In this document: positions 54,190 to 63,619 of the stretch, piece after piece
Layout of the letters: every line of letters begins with the position of its first letter
How positions within the stretch are numbered: the stretch's first letter is position 1
NCBI RefSeq assembly: GCF_004403515.1
Contig: NZ_SOHH01000053.1
Location: forward strand, 1-64,000
From: Cryobacterium fucosi
GTDB taxonomy: Bacteria > Actinomycetota > Actinomycetes > Actinomycetales > Microbacteriaceae
DNA length: 64,000 nt
Direction: 5' to 3'
Notes under the pieces: generated by a model
What the model was told of the DNA's origin: nothing
The model's database searches: none
Seen by the model: only the letters and a program-made list of their open reading frames with translations
Made by a program: the position numbers and the translations under genes

Positions 54190-55059
54190 CTACGCGTCCC
54201 GCCGCTTCAGCAGCACCGCTGCGCCGGCCAGGCCGGCCGCGAGCCAGCCGAGAACGACGAGCAGGTCGACCCACCATTCGATCGGCACCTGGCTGAACGA
54301 CATCAGCCCGAACATGTTGATGCCGGCGTTGGAGACCAGGTAGGGCAACAGCGAGGTCGCCCAGGCGGCGGGGATCATCTGCAGCACTATCGGCACGAGC
54401 AGCACGATGCCGAGGACGACGGCGATGCCGCCGGCGCCGCTGCGCACGATCGTCCCGATTCCGAGGGCGAAGACCGCGATCAGGCCCAGGTAGAGGGCCC
54501 CGCCGAGCACGGGGAAGAGCACGGCCGGATCGAACAGGCTGGCGTGCAACCCCTTGCCGGAGAGCACGGCCGAGGAGACCAGGTAGGAGCCGACGGTGCT
54601 GACCAGGCCGACCAGGAACGTCGCCACGAACAGCACGGCGGCCTTGGCCCAGAGCGCGGGCAGCCGGTTCGGCACGGCGGCCAGAGTGGACCGGATCATG
54701 CCGGTGGAGTACTCGCCGCTGATGGTCAGCACACCGAGGACCGCGACGATCAGCTGCCCGAAGAACACCCCGAAGGTCGAGGCCTGGGCCACGAAAATGG
54801 CCTGGTTCGCGGCCGGCACCATCGAGACGTCGGCGCCCTGCAGATCGAGCGAGCCGGACATGATCGCGGCCAGCCCGAGCGAGAACGCCACGAGCAGCGC
54901 GTACGACCAGACGGTCGAACGCACGCTGCGCAGTTTGATCCACTCCGAACGGATGAGGCCTGCCGCACTCAGCCGGATGGCCGCCGCGTCCTTCCCGGCG
55001 CCGGACGGTGTCGCGGCCGGCGCCGCCTCGGAGGCAGTGGGCAGTGTGGTCGTGGTCAT
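54190..55059 (-). CDS. ABC-2-type transporter permease
   Basis: 289 residues, six helices. RSEWIKLRSVRSTVWSYALL is the usual start of actinobacterial ABC-2 permeases that work with a DRRA-type ATPase. Overlaps the ATPase gene by 4 nt and lies 10 nt before the kinase gene, forming a sensor-exporter cassette of the type used against antimicrobial peptides. Confidence 0.9.
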   Translation of the reverse strand: MTTTTLPTASEAAPAATPSGAGKDAAAIRLSAAGLIRSEWIKLRSVRSTVWSYALLVAFSLGLAAIMSGSLDLQGADVSMVPAANQAIFVAQASTFGVFFGQLIVAVLGVLTISGEYSTGMIRSTLAAVPNRLPALWAKAAVLFVATFLVGLVSTVGSYLVSSAVLSGKGLHASLFDPAVLFPVLGGALYLGLIAVFALGIGTIVRSGAGGIAVVLGIVLLVPIVLQMIPAAWATSLLPYLVSNAGINMFGLMSFSQVPIEWWVDLLVVLGWLAAGLAGAAVLLKRRDA

Positions 55060-55988
55060 CGTGCTGCCTCCTGCAGTTCCGCGGAGCCGCCCGTGCGGTA
55101 CTCCACCTCGTTTTGGGTGAGGGCCATGTAGGCGTCCTCGAGCGACGCGCCGATGCCGGTGAGTTCGTGCAGCACGATCCCGGCGCCGGCGGCCTGTTCG
55201 CCGATCTCCACGGCGGAGATGCCGGTCACCTCGAGGGTGTCCTGCTCGCCGGCCGTGACGGTGACGTCGGGCTGGGCGAGCAGGGTGGCCAGGCGGGTGG
55301 CCTGCGGGCTGCGCACCCGCACCGTGTTGCTCCCGGCGCCGCCGATGATGTCGGCGACCGGGGCATCCGCTATGACGCGTCCCCGGCCGAGCATGATCAG
55401 GTGGTCGGCGGTGAGCGCCATTTCGCTCATCAGATGGGAGGAGAGGAGCACGGTGCGCCCCTCGGCGGCGAGATGGCGCATCAGGCGACGCACCCACTGC
55501 ACCCCCTCCGGGTCGAGGCCGTTCACCGGCTCGTCGAGGATGAGCACGGCCGGGTCGCCGAGCAGGGCCGCGGCGATGCCGAGACGCTGCCCCATCCCGA
55601 GGGAGAAGCCGCCGACGCGCTTGCGGGCGACGGAGGCGAGCCCGGTGAGTTCGATCACCTCGTCCACCCGGCCGGCGGGGATGCCGTGGGTGGCGGCCAT
55701 GGCCAGGAGGTGGTTGCGGGCCGAGCGGCCGGTGTGCACGGCCTTCGCGTCGAGCAGCACTCCTACCTCGCGCAGCGGCGCGGCGTGTTCGCGGTACGGC
55801 TTGCCGTTCACGGTGACCGAACCGGCGCTCGGCTGGTCCAGCCCCACGATCATGCGCATGGTGGTGCTCTTGCCGGCTCCGTTCGGGCCCAGCAGGCCGG
55901 TCACCTTGCCCGGCTGCACGGTGAAGTCGACCGCGTCGACCGCCGTCTTGCTTCCGTAGCGTTTGGTCAGGGACTGTGCCTGGATCAT
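55056..55988 (-). CDS. ABC transporter ATP-binding protein
   Basis: 310 residues. Walker A GPNGAGKST, signature GFSLGMGQRLGIAAAL, Walker B ILDEP, D-loop NGLDPEG, H-loop SSHLMSEM. C-terminal 80 residues are the usual ABC-2 partner tail. GAGGAG precedes ATG 55988. Export substrate unknown. Confidence 0.93.
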   Translation of the reverse strand: MIQAQSLTKRYGSKTAVDAVDFTVQPGKVTGLLGPNGAGKSTTMRMIVGLDQPSAGSVTVNGKPYREHAAPLREVGVLLDAKAVHTGRSARNHLLAMAATHGIPAGRVDEVIELTGLASVARKRVGGFSLGMGQRLGIAAALLGDPAVLILDEPVNGLDPEGVQWVRRLMRHLAAEGRTVLLSSHLMSEMALTADHLIMLGRGRVIADAPVADIIGGAGSNTVRVRSPQATRLATLLAQPDVTVTAGEQDTLEVTGISAVEIGEQAAGAGIVLHELTGIGASLEDAYMALTQNEVEYRTGGSAELQEAAR

Positions 55989-56128
55989 CCGTCTCCTCGT
56001 TTTCGTCGTGAGGCCGGTGTCGCACACGCGACAACGGCCACACAACGACGGTACGGGCGACGGATGCGGCGCGCATCGGCCGAGCGGACCCTCCTCGCCC
56101 GCCCGGCCTGGTACCTGGGTACGACGCG

Positions 56129-58237
56129 CTACTTCTTTTTGGGGGCCTTCTCGGGGGCGGGGGCCTGCCCGGACGCCCGCAGGGTGCGGTAGTAGTCGCG
56201 GGCCTCGTCCTGGCGGTCTTTCTCGGCGCCGCTGGCGATGCTGGACCGGAGGTGGTCCTGGCTGTAGCCGAAGGCGTCGACCAGGTCGACCGCGTGTGGA
56301 CGCAGCCGGGCGATGATGCGGTCGATGTAGGCCGTCACCGACTGGGCGCGCTGCGCCGACAGCCTGCCGTTGATCAGGTACCAGGCCAGGTGCTTCTCGA
56401 TCAGTCCGAGCCCGAAGAGGTCGCGCAGCCAGGTGAGCACCTGCCGGGTGCCCTCGTCATCGGTGGTCTCGACGGCCTGGGTGAAGGCCTCCCACTGCAG
56501 CAGCTCGCCGTGCGAACGGGCGGCCTCGATCAAGGCATCCTGGTAGGAGTTGAACAGGGCGGCGGCCGTGGCCGGGAGCTTCGCGGCCGGGCGCAGCTTG
56601 CCGGCGATCTCGCCGATCATGGTCTCGACCCGGTCGGTGAGCAGCTCCCGCTGCACGTTGGGCTCCCGGAGGGCCCCGACGGAGCGGGCGGTGGAGCCGA
56701 AGTCGGCGACGGTCTGGGCGAGGGTGCGGAGCCCGGTGCCGTGGTAGGCGCGGTCCGCGGCCTGGGCCACGACGTAGCGGGCGAGCACACCGGTGCCGGC
56801 GTGCGCGAACTTGCGGCTGTAGTCGGTGAGCAGACGCTTGGCGACGAGCTGCAGCAGCACGTTGTTGTCGCCCTCGAAGGTGGCGTAGACGTCGAGGTCG
56901 GCCCGCAGCCCGACGAGACGGTTCTCGGCGAGGAAGCCGGCGCCCCCGCAGGCCTCGCGGGCCTCCTGCAGGGTGTCGAGCGCGTGCCAGGTCGACAACG
57001 GCTTGAGCGCGGCGGCCAGGGTTTCCAGGTCCTGTCGGTCGTCGTCGGTGTCGGCCTTGCCGCTGAAGACCTGGTCGAATTTGACCAGGAACTGGTCGTG
57101 CGCGAAGGTCTGAGCATAGGTCGTGGCCAGACGGGGCAGCAGGCGGCGCTGGTGGCGCTGGTAGTCGAGGATGACCTCTTCGTCGGTGTCGCTGCCGGCG
57201 GTGAACTGGCGCCGCTGGCTGCCGTAGGTGATCGCGATGGTCAGGGCCATCGCCGAGGCCTGGGTGGCGGCGCCGTCGAGCGAGACGCGGCCCTGCACGA
57301 GGGTGCCGAGCATGGTGAAGAAGCGGCGCCCGGGGCTCGCTATCGCGCTGCTGTATTTTCCGTCCACGGCGACGTCGCCGTAGCGGTTGAGCAGGTTCTC
57401 CCGGGGGATGCGCACCTGGTCGAAGTGCAGCCGACCGTTGTCGATGCCGTTCAGTCCGCCCTTGAGACCGTCGTCCTCGCCGCCGATTCCGGGCAGGAAC
57501 GCCCCTGTCTCGTCGCGGAGCGGCAGCCAGAACGCGTGCACGCCGTGGTTCACGCCCTGAGTGATCAGCTGCGCGAACAGCACGGCGGCGACGCCGTCCC
57601 TGGCGGCGTTGCCGAGGTAGTCCTTCCACGCCGCGCGGAACGGGGTCTGGATGACGAATTCCCGGGTCTCGGGGTCGTAGGTCGCGGTCGTGCCGATGCT
57701 GGCGACATCCGACCCGTGGCCGGTCTCGGTCATCGCGAAGACGCCGGGGGTGTCGAGCGTCATGATGCCGGGGAGATAGGCGTCGTGGTGCTTCTTGGTG
57801 CCGAGGTGCAGCACCGCCGCGCCGAACAGGCCCCACTGCACGCCGGCCTTGATCTGGAGGCTGGGGTCGGCGGTGACGAGTTCCTCGAAGCCGGCGATGT
57901 TGCCGCCGTGGTCGTCGGAGCCGCCCAGGTCCTTCGGGAAGGCGCGGTGCACGTGGCCGTTGTCGGCGAGGATCTTCAGCTGGGCGAGCACACGGTCGCG
58001 GTGCTCGGTCATCGACTGGCCCTCGATCCGGTGCAGGTCGGGGCGGGCGGTGAGCTCGCGGGCGAGCACCCGCACATCGGCCCAGGTGCCGAGCAGCTGG
58101 CGGTTCAGGGCGGCGATGTTCACGGTCGGGGCGCCAGGGTGACCGGCCACCGTGACCGGGCCGGTGTCGGCGGCCGAAGAAACCGGGGTCCCGGTCTCGT
58201 TGAGGGCGGTGGAGCGCTGGGCAGTGTCAACCATCAT
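56129..58237 (-). CDS. acyl-CoA dehydrogenase/oxidase family protein
   Basis: 702 residues, the longer acyl-CoA oxidase class. VFAMTETGHGSDVASIGTTA and FRAAWKDYLGNAARDG in the FAD region, LVQGRVSLDGAATQASAMA, and the C-terminal EACGGAGFLAENRL plus ATFEGDNNVLL are typical. Likely performs the first oxidation step of fatty-acid breakdown. AAGGA precedes ATG 58237 (ATG 58234 is equally possible). Strongly open antisense frame at 56252-58276 is a high-GC shadow. Confidence 0.9.
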   Translation of the reverse strand: MMVDTAQRSTALNETGTPVSSAADTGPVTVAGHPGAPTVNIAALNRQLLGTWADVRVLARELTARPDLHRIEGQSMTEHRDRVLAQLKILADNGHVHRAFPKDLGGSDDHGGNIAGFEELVTADPSLQIKAGVQWGLFGAAVLHLGTKKHHDAYLPGIMTLDTPGVFAMTETGHGSDVASIGTTATYDPETREFVIQTPFRAAWKDYLGNAARDGVAAVLFAQLITQGVNHGVHAFWLPLRDETGAFLPGIGGEDDGLKGGLNGIDNGRLHFDQVRIPRENLLNRYGDVAVDGKYSSAIASPGRRFFTMLGTLVQGRVSLDGAATQASAMALTIAITYGSQRRQFTAGSDTDEEVILDYQRHQRRLLPRLATTYAQTFAHDQFLVKFDQVFSGKADTDDDRQDLETLAAALKPLSTWHALDTLQEAREACGGAGFLAENRLVGLRADLDVYATFEGDNNVLLQLVAKRLLTDYSRKFAHAGTGVLARYVVAQAADRAYHGTGLRTLAQTVADFGSTARSVGALREPNVQRELLTDRVETMIGEIAGKLRPAAKLPATAAALFNSYQDALIEAARSHGELLQWEAFTQAVETTDDEGTRQVLTWLRDLFGLGLIEKHLAWYLINGRLSAQRAQSVTAYIDRIIARLRPHAVDLVDAFGYSQDHLRSSIASGAEKDRQDEARDYYRTLRASGQAPAPEKAPKKK

Positions 58238-58556
58238 TGGTCCTTCGTCTTCGCGCGGAATTTTCTTACACGCTAGGTCGATGACCGGACGCGAGGAAAT
58301 AGTGCGTGACGGGGCTACAACAAAGCGTGCCGGCTCCGGCATACGTCTTGTAGGAATCCACAGCCGTATCACGGTTGGGGTCGCGCATGTCCACAAACAG
58401 GCCCGAGCGGGCGTGACCGCCCGGCCCGGTCGTCCTGTCAGATTCGACGGAGATTTTCTCGAGAATGTGGCTTTTGGCTCGAAATCACCGCCTAATCCAC
58501 AAAATCTCCGTCGAACTCGACCGAGCGACGGGGCGCCGAAGTTCGCGGAGGACGGG
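58238..58556. other. 320-bp intergenic region with long inverted repeat
   Basis: Between the acyl-CoA oxidase start and the methyltransferase stop. Holds the 15-bp inverted repeat described separately. No gene seen. Confidence 0.55.
58443..58515. repeat. 73-bp structure with 15-bp perfect inverted repeat
   Basis: Arms TTCGACGGAGATTTT (58443-58457) and AAAATCTCCGTCGAA (58501-58515), with inner GTGG/CCAC pairing. It is followed by no T-run, so may be a small dispersed element (REP/MITE-like) rather than a terminator. Confidence 0.65.
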
Positions 58557-59141
58557 TCACGCAGGGTTGCGGGCGAGGACGTGGAAGACGTGCCAATGCC
58601 GCGGGCCGAAGGCCGATTGGCCCTCTCGGTCGTCCTCGACGAGCTGAAGGACGCTCAGCCCGGAGAGCAACCCGGTGACCTGTTCGAGGCCGTGGAAGTT
58701 CATGTCCGTGCGCGATCCCCAGGAATCGTGGGGGCCGAACAACTCTCCGGCGAAGAATCCGCCCGGTTTCACGGCCGAACGGATGCCGGACCACAGTCGG
58801 GGGAACGCTGCGGGCGCGCAGAACGGCAGCGCGAACCCGGAGTAGACGAGATCGGCGTCCGGCAGGTCGGCGATTTCTTCGAAGCGAGCCTGGGTGAAGT
58901 CGAGACGGGCGAGGTCGTCGGGGGCGAGGTCGTCCATCAGTCGCGTTCTCGCCACCGGGTCCGCATCGTAGGCATGCACCTGCCAGCCGAGGGACAGCAG
59001 ATGGCGGGTCTCCACTCCGGCACCACTGCCGAGGTCGAGCGCGATGCCGGGCGCGGCATCTCCGCGCAGCCTGAGGGTGTCCAGCAGCACCGATCGCACC
59101 GCCCGGCCGGCCTGCGCGTCGTAGAAAGCGGTCCAGTCCAT
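58557..59141 (-). CDS. SAM-dependent methyltransferase (class I)
   Basis: 194 residues. IALDLGSGAGVETRHLLSLG is the SAM-binding motif, followed by VHAYDADPVARTRL and VYSGFALPFCAP. Resembles TehB-type small methyltransferases. Sits 16 nt from recQ; function unknown. Confidence 0.85.
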   Translation of the reverse strand: MDWTAFYDAQAGRAVRSVLLDTLRLRGDAAPGIALDLGSGAGVETRHLLSLGWQVHAYDADPVARTRLMDDLAPDDLARLDFTQARFEEIADLPDADLVYSGFALPFCAPAAFPRLWSGIRSAVKPGGFFAGELFGPHDSWGSRTDMNFHGLEQVTGLLSGLSVLQLVEDDREGQSAFGPRHWHVFHVLARNPA

Positions 59142-59157
59142 GGTTTTTCCCCGGCCG

Positions 59158-61182
59158 TTACGCGCCGGCCGCGACGACCTCGAGGATCGCCGCGCCATAG
59201 GAATCGAGCTTCTTGGCGCCGACCCCGGAGATGGCGTCGAGGTCGGCCAGGCTCGTCGGCCAGGTCGCGGCGATGGCGAGCAGGGTCGCGTCGCCGAAGA
59301 TGATGTATGCGGGCACCCCCTGCTCCTTGGACTGCACGGAGCGCCAGGTGCGGAGCGCCTCGAACAGGGTCTCCTGCTCGGGGCTGAGGTCGGCCGCGGC
59401 TGCCTTCGCCGCGCTCTTCCTCGCCCCGGCCGCCGGGCGGGCGGCCCGTTCGGGTTCGGTGCGCAGTTCGACGGTGCGACGCCCGGCGAGCACCTCGGCG
59501 GCGGCATCCGTGAGCACGAGCGTGCCGTACTCGCCGGAGGTGGCGAGGAACCCCTGGGCCAGGAGCTGGCGCACGACTCCGCGCCATTGCTGGTCGCTGA
59601 GGTCGGCGCCGATGCCCCAGGTCGCCAGCTGGTCGTGGCTGTGCTGGGTGGTGCGCGGGGTCACCTTGCCACGAAGGATGTCGATCAGCTGGCCGGCGCC
59701 GAAGCGCTGGTTGCGCTCGCGCAGCAGGCGCACCACGGTGGAGAGCAACTTCTGCGCCGCCACGGTGCCGTCCCAGCCGACGGGCGGCTCGAGGCAGGTG
59801 TCGCAGTTGCCGCAGGGTTCGCTCGGCTGGCCGAAATAGCGCAACAGGTTCACCCGGCGGCAGCTCACGGTTTCGCAGAGCGCGAGCATGGCGTCGAGGT
59901 GCGCGGAGAGTTTGCGCCGGTGCGCGAGGTTTTCCAAGGCACTCGCCTGCACTGAGCCTGTCGAAGTGTCGATCATGCGGCGCTGCTGCACCACGTCCTG
60001 CAGGCCGTAGGTGAGCCAGCCGGTCGACGGCAAGCCGTCGCGGCCGGCACGGCCGGTCTCCTGGTAGTAGCCTTCGACAGATTTGGGCAGGTCGATGTGG
60101 GCGACGAAGCGCACATCGGGTTTGTCGATGCCCATACCGAACGCGATAGTGGCGACGATGACGACGCCGTCTTCGCGGAGGAACCGGGCCTGGGTGCGGG
60201 CGCGGAGGCCCTGGTCGAGGCCCGCGTGGTACGGGAGGGCGTTGACCCCGTTCTGGCGCAGGAACTCGGCGGTCTGCTCCACGGTCTTGCGGCTGAGGGC
60301 GTAGACGATCCCGGCGTCACCCTGGTGCTCGGCGCGGATGAAGGCGAGCAACTGCTTGCGCGGTTCGGCCTTGCCGACGATGCGGTACTGGATGTTCGGC
60401 CGGTCGAAGCTCGCGACGAAGTGGCGGGCCTGGCCCAGCTGCAGGCGGGTGGTGAGTTCCTTGTGCGTGGCATCCGTCGCCGTGGCCGTGAGCGCGATCC
60501 GCGGCACGTCGGGCCAGCGGTCGGCCAGTTCGGACAGGGCCAGGTAGTCGGGCCGGAAGTCGTGCCCCCACTGCGACACACAGTGCGCCTCGTCGATGGC
60601 GAAGAGCGCGATGGTGCCCCGGTCGAGGAAGCGCTTGGTGGCCTCGGAGGAGAGCCGCTCCGGGGCGACGTAGAGCAGGTCGAGGTCTCCGGCCAGGTAG
60701 TCGCGTTCGACCTGGCCGCGCGCGGCGGAGTCCTGGCTCGAGTTGAGGAACGCGGCGCGCACGCCGACCGCGGTCAAAGCGTCGACCTGGTCCTGCATCA
60801 GGGCGATCAGCGGCGAGATGACGATGCCGGTGCCCTCGCGCACGAGCGAGGGGATCTGGTAGCAGAGGCTCTTGCCGCCGCCGGTGGGCATCAGCACGAC
60901 CGCGTCGCCGCCGCCGATGACCTGGTCGATGATCTGCGCTTGTTCTCCGCGGAACGAGTCGTAGCCGAAGACCGTGCTGAGGGCCTCCGCGGCCGTGGCG
61001 AACTTCGCGCTGGCGCGTCGGGGGGCGGCTACCGGGAGCCGCCCCCCGGCGGCCTGACCGGGCGCGGCGGATTCCCCCGCGAACGCCGCGTCGGCGTGGC
61101 CCTCCGGCGGGGGCGGGGCGTCGAAATCGTCGGGTGGTTCGAACTCGTCAGGATCCCACGGTATTTCGGCGTTCCAACTCAC
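59158..61182 (-). CDS. recQ: RecQ ATP-dependent DNA helicase
   Basis: 674 residues. Walker [21 protein letters not shown] box [30 protein letters not shown], then [19 protein letters not shown] and [11 protein letters not shown] four-Cys zinc site (CETVSC...CGNCDTC), an RQC winged helix and an HRDC domain complete it. Repairs stalled forks and recombination intermediates. About residue 405-411 (STGSVQASA) an insertion is encoded by a copy of a common CACTGAGCCTGTCGAAGTG repeat. Confidence 0.95.
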   Translation of the reverse strand: MSWNAEIPWDPDEFEPPDDFDAPPPPEGHADAAFAGESAAPGQAAGGRLPVAAPRRASAKFATAAEALSTVFGYDSFRGEQAQIIDQVIGGGDAVVLMPTGGGKSLCYQIPSLVREGTGIVISPLIALMQDQVDALTAVGVRAAFLNSSQDSAARGQVERDYLAGDLDLLYVAPERLSSEATKRFLDRGTIALFAIDEAHCVSQWGHDFRPDYLALSELADRWPDVPRIALTATATDATHKELTTRLQLGQARHFVASFDRPNIQYRIVGKAEPRKQLLAFIRAEHQGDAGIVYALSRKTVEQTAEFLRQNGVNALPYHAGLDQGLRARTQARFLREDGVVIVATIAFGMGIDKPDVRFVAHIDLPKSVEGYYQETGRAGRDGLPSTGWLTYGLQDVVQQRRMIDTSTGSVQASALENLAHRRKLSAHLDAMLALCETVSCRRVNLLRYFGQPSEPCGNCDTCLEPPVGWDGTVAAQKLLSTVVRLLRERNQRFGAGQLIDILRGKVTPRTTQHSHDQLATWGIGADLSDQQWRGVVRQLLAQGFLATSGEYGTLVLTDAAAEVLAGRRTVELRTEPERAARPAAGARKSAAKAAAADLSPEQETLFEALRTWRSVQSKEQGVPAYIIFGDATLLAIAATWPTSLADLDAISGVGAKKLDSYGAAILEVVAAGA
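59950..59968. repeat. REP-like motif inside recQ
   Basis: CACTGAGCCTGTCGAAGTG, an imperfect palindrome often dispersed in actinobacterial genomes (recall, not searched). It is in frame within recQ and encodes DTSTGSV-type residues in a loop. Confidence 0.5.
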
Positions 61183-61252
61183 CCGGCAACTCTACCTGCG
61201 ACCTCCGACGGCCACCTCTCGACAGACTGGGTCACCGGCGACGAGCCACGGT

Positions 61253-61300
61253 GATCGAGCTTGTCGAGATCCCGGTGGCGGGTCTCGACAAGCTCGACCA
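61253..61300. repeat. dispersed inverted repeat between recQ and copC-like gene
   Basis: GATCGAGCTTGTCGAGA and TCTCGACAAGCTCGACC pair with a 13-nt loop. This type of palindrome is repeated in intergenic regions of many actinobacteria. It may limit readthrough from the copC-like gene. Confidence 0.65.
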
Positions 61301-61311
61301 CCGATGCTCAA

Positions 61312-61980
61312 TCAACGGCGACTGAGCCGAGGGGGCTCGGCGCTCGGCGTCCGGCCGCGCCGATTGACCGCGAGCAGGGTGCCACCGATGGCCAGGACCA
61401 CGGCGCCGAGGGCACCGCCGATCCAGGCCAGGTCGGCGAGGCCGGGGCCGTCGCCGGCCGGGGCGGATGCCGCGGCATCCGGCCCGGTCGTCGACGCGCC
61501 GCCGCAGGTGGGCAGCGTCGGCGACCCCTCGGCCAGTTCCTGGCCGGCGGCAGGCTGCCAGGTGAAGGTGAACTCATCCGACACGGCGTGCCCGTCGGTG
61601 GAGACGACCTGCCAGATCACGGTGTACTCCCCCGGCTGGCCGAGCTGGGCCGTGGTCTCGATGCTCGGCCCGAACGGCGTGACGCAGCCGTCGCCGTAGT
61701 AGAGCGGCGTGACCGCGCCGGCGGGGCCGCGGATCGCCATGGCGTTCCCGGAGCCCTCACCGTGCAGGTTGAGCAGCTGGTCGTTGGTCGTGACCGTGAA
61801 CGTGCCGGGCTGCTCGGTCACGACCGCGCCCTCGGCCGGCGACGAGCCGACCACGGAGTTGTGCGCGAAGGCCGGCGCGGCCGACCACCCGACCAGCGCC
61901 GCGACGACGGTGGCGGCGCCGAGCGCCCTGACCGACCAGCGCCGGGTCGCGGCGCCGGTCGTCACTCTGTTGTCTCGCAT
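61312..61980 (-). CDS. CopC-domain copper-binding secreted protein
   Basis: 222 residues. Signal peptide ending AFAHNS, CopC beta-barrel with SSPAEGAVV, VVSTDGHAVSDEFTFTW (metal histidines) and a C-terminal helix (LADLAWIGGALGAVVLAIGG). It binds copper outside the cell. Adjacent YcnI-like gene supports a copper cluster. Confidence 0.85.
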   Translation of the reverse strand: MRDNRVTTGAATRRWSVRALGAATVVAALVGWSAAPAFAHNSVVGSSPAEGAVVTEQPGTFTVTTNDQLLNLHGEGSGNAMAIRGPAGAVTPLYYGDGCVTPFGPSIETTAQLGQPGEYTVIWQVVSTDGHAVSDEFTFTWQPAAGQELAEGSPTLPTCGGASTTGPDAAASAPAGDGPGLADLAWIGGALGAVVLAIGGTLLAVNRRGRTPSAEPPRLSRR

Positions 61981-61989
61981 GGAACGAGC

Positions 61990-62712
61990 CTAGACCGACC
62001 GCGTGCTGCGTCGTCCGGTCACGGCCAGCACGATGCCGATCGCGCCGACCACGAGCCCGCCCACCCCGAGCACCCGGGCGAGCACATCATCCCCGGCAGC
62101 GCCGCCCGACGACTCCTCGGCATCCGTGGCACCGGCCGCGTGGCCGTGCTCGCCCTCGGCGACGGCAGCGGTCACCGTGATGGACGGCGCGGGGTGCTCG
62201 GGCTCTGCCTCGCCCTCCACGGTGTGCTGGTCCCAGGTCGTGGACCCGCCGGCGCAGGTCTGCAGCAGCGGGAACTCGAGGGTCTTCCCGGCCGCGTCGG
62301 CCGGGAGCGGCACGCTGAGGTCGAAGGTGGTGCGCAGCCCGTCTTCCATCGGGGTGATGGCCGTGTAGACGACCGCGCCGATCCGGGTGCTGATCGTGTT
62401 CCCTTCCTCGTCGCTGATCGGCTCGGCCAGGTCGACCGCGGTCTTGGCCACTGTCCAGTCGGGATTGACCGTGGGGGTGACGCTGACGACGCTCTCCGGG
62501 ATGGTGATGCTGATATTCGTGGTGGGCGAGCCGTCGCAGCCGTGCGGCAGCGCGAAGCTGAGCACCGCGTAGGAGCCCGCCGCGGTGGACGACGGGTTGA
62601 TGTCGATGTGGGCGCTGGCCGCGAGCGGGGCGGCGAGGGCCAGGAAGCTGCCGGCGGCGAGGGCCGAGGCGGCGAGGGCGGTTTTCTGGAACGTCGTTCT
62701 CTGGAACTGCAT
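61990..62712 (-). CDS. YcnI-like (DUF1775) copper-associated protein
   Basis: 240 residues. Signal peptide ending SAH, so the mature protein begins with His, the copper ligand of YcnI. FALPHGCDGSPTTNISITIP, NPDWTVAKT and LPADAAGKTLEFPLLQTC are family signatures. C-terminal helix after a Gly/Glu-rich linker. AAGGA precedes the ATG. It stops 9 nt before the copC-like gene. Confidence 0.88.
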   Translation of the reverse strand: MQFQRTTFQKTALAASALAAGSFLALAAPLAASAHIDINPSSTAAGSYAVLSFALPHGCDGSPTTNISITIPESVVSVTPTVNPDWTVAKTAVDLAEPISDEEGNTISTRIGAVVYTAITPMEDGLRTTFDLSVPLPADAAGKTLEFPLLQTCAGGSTTWDQHTVEGEAEPEHPAPSITVTAAVAEGEHGHAAGATDAEESSGGAAGDDVLARVLGVGGLVVGAIGIVLAVTGRRSTRSV

Positions 62713-62837
62713 GGGGTGTCCTTGCTGTGGGGCGCACCAGCGGGAACGCAGGAAGAGGCCTGCAGGGGTGGGCGCGGTGGCGCAATCGGTCTGGTCTGAA
62801 ATGGTGTCCGACGCGCGGAGCCGGCAGGCGGGCGGCG

Positions 62838-63500
62838 TCAGGCGGGCAGGGAGACCGGCGGCGGGCCGCGACGCCGCATGCTCGAGAGGAGTACAGCCGG
62901 GTCGCGAGGAGTGAGGACCCGAGCGGTTGTCACCGTGCGTCGCGGCGACCGCGGCGACGGCGCGAGGCAGTGGTGCGCGAACAGCGCACGGATGACCAGG
63001 CGCGCGTTCTCGAGGAGACCCCAGAATGCGCGTTCACCGACGCGGAGCGCCAGGATCGTCACGGCGGCGGCGACGAGGTGGGCCAGCCACATGCCCATGC
63101 CGCCGGCGGGGCCGCCGGACATGGCTCCCGGCGTGGCGGCTGAGTCGGACCGGCCTGCCCCGGCCGGGCCGAGGAGCGCGCCTCCGAGCAGGCCGGCGAC
63201 CATCTGATGGTCGTGCGGGGCTCCGGTGGCAGCGGTTCCGATTGAGCCGCCTGACCCGCCGAGCGAGAACAGGCCGTGGAAGATCAGCTGGCTGGCGAGC
63301 ACGGACAGGCTCACCCGCCCGAGCGAGAGGGTGCGGCCGGCCAGCCCGATGCAGACGATGCCGGCGAAGGCGAGGGACAGTGCGACGGGAAGGAGGCCGG
63401 GGCCGGACCCGCCGCCGAGGGTGTGCGACAGCGCGGCGACGAAGGTCGAGAACCCGGCGGTAATCCAGCCACGGGCGAAGCGGGCCCACCGTGTGGTCAC
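62838..63500 (-). CDS. membrane protein of the copper cluster
   Basis: 220 residues from GTG 63500. Four or five helices (~10-90 and ~125-150), a Gly/Met-rich stretch (GAMSGGPAGGMGMWL) and a C-terminal Arg/Pro-rich tail with HHCLAP. Likely a copper-related integral protein by association; no catalytic motif. A start further upstream (63530) is possible. Confidence 0.55.
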   Translation of the reverse strand: MTTRWARFARGWITAGFSTFVAALSHTLGGGSGPGLLPVALSLAFAGIVCIGLAGRTLSLGRVSLSVLASQLIFHGLFSLGGSGGSIGTAATGAPHDHQMVAGLLGGALLGPAGAGRSDSAATPGAMSGGPAGGMGMWLAHLVAAAVTILALRVGERAFWGLLENARLVIRALFAHHCLAPSPRSPRRTVTTARVLTPRDPAVLLSSMRRRGPPPVSLPA

Positions 63501-63619
63501 TGTCGCCCCCCTCGGCCAGGTCGCTCCCACCCTACCCGGCGGCCGGGGCGGAGCAGGACCGTGGCGGGCAGGCAGGCCGCCGCCCCGGCTCCGCCACCGC
63601 TCGATAGGCTGGGCTTCTC

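Noticed and set aside
56252-58276. Long plus-strand open frame antisense to the acyl-CoA oxidase
   Set aside because: High-GC shadow with no domain, and the minus-strand gene has clear family motifs.
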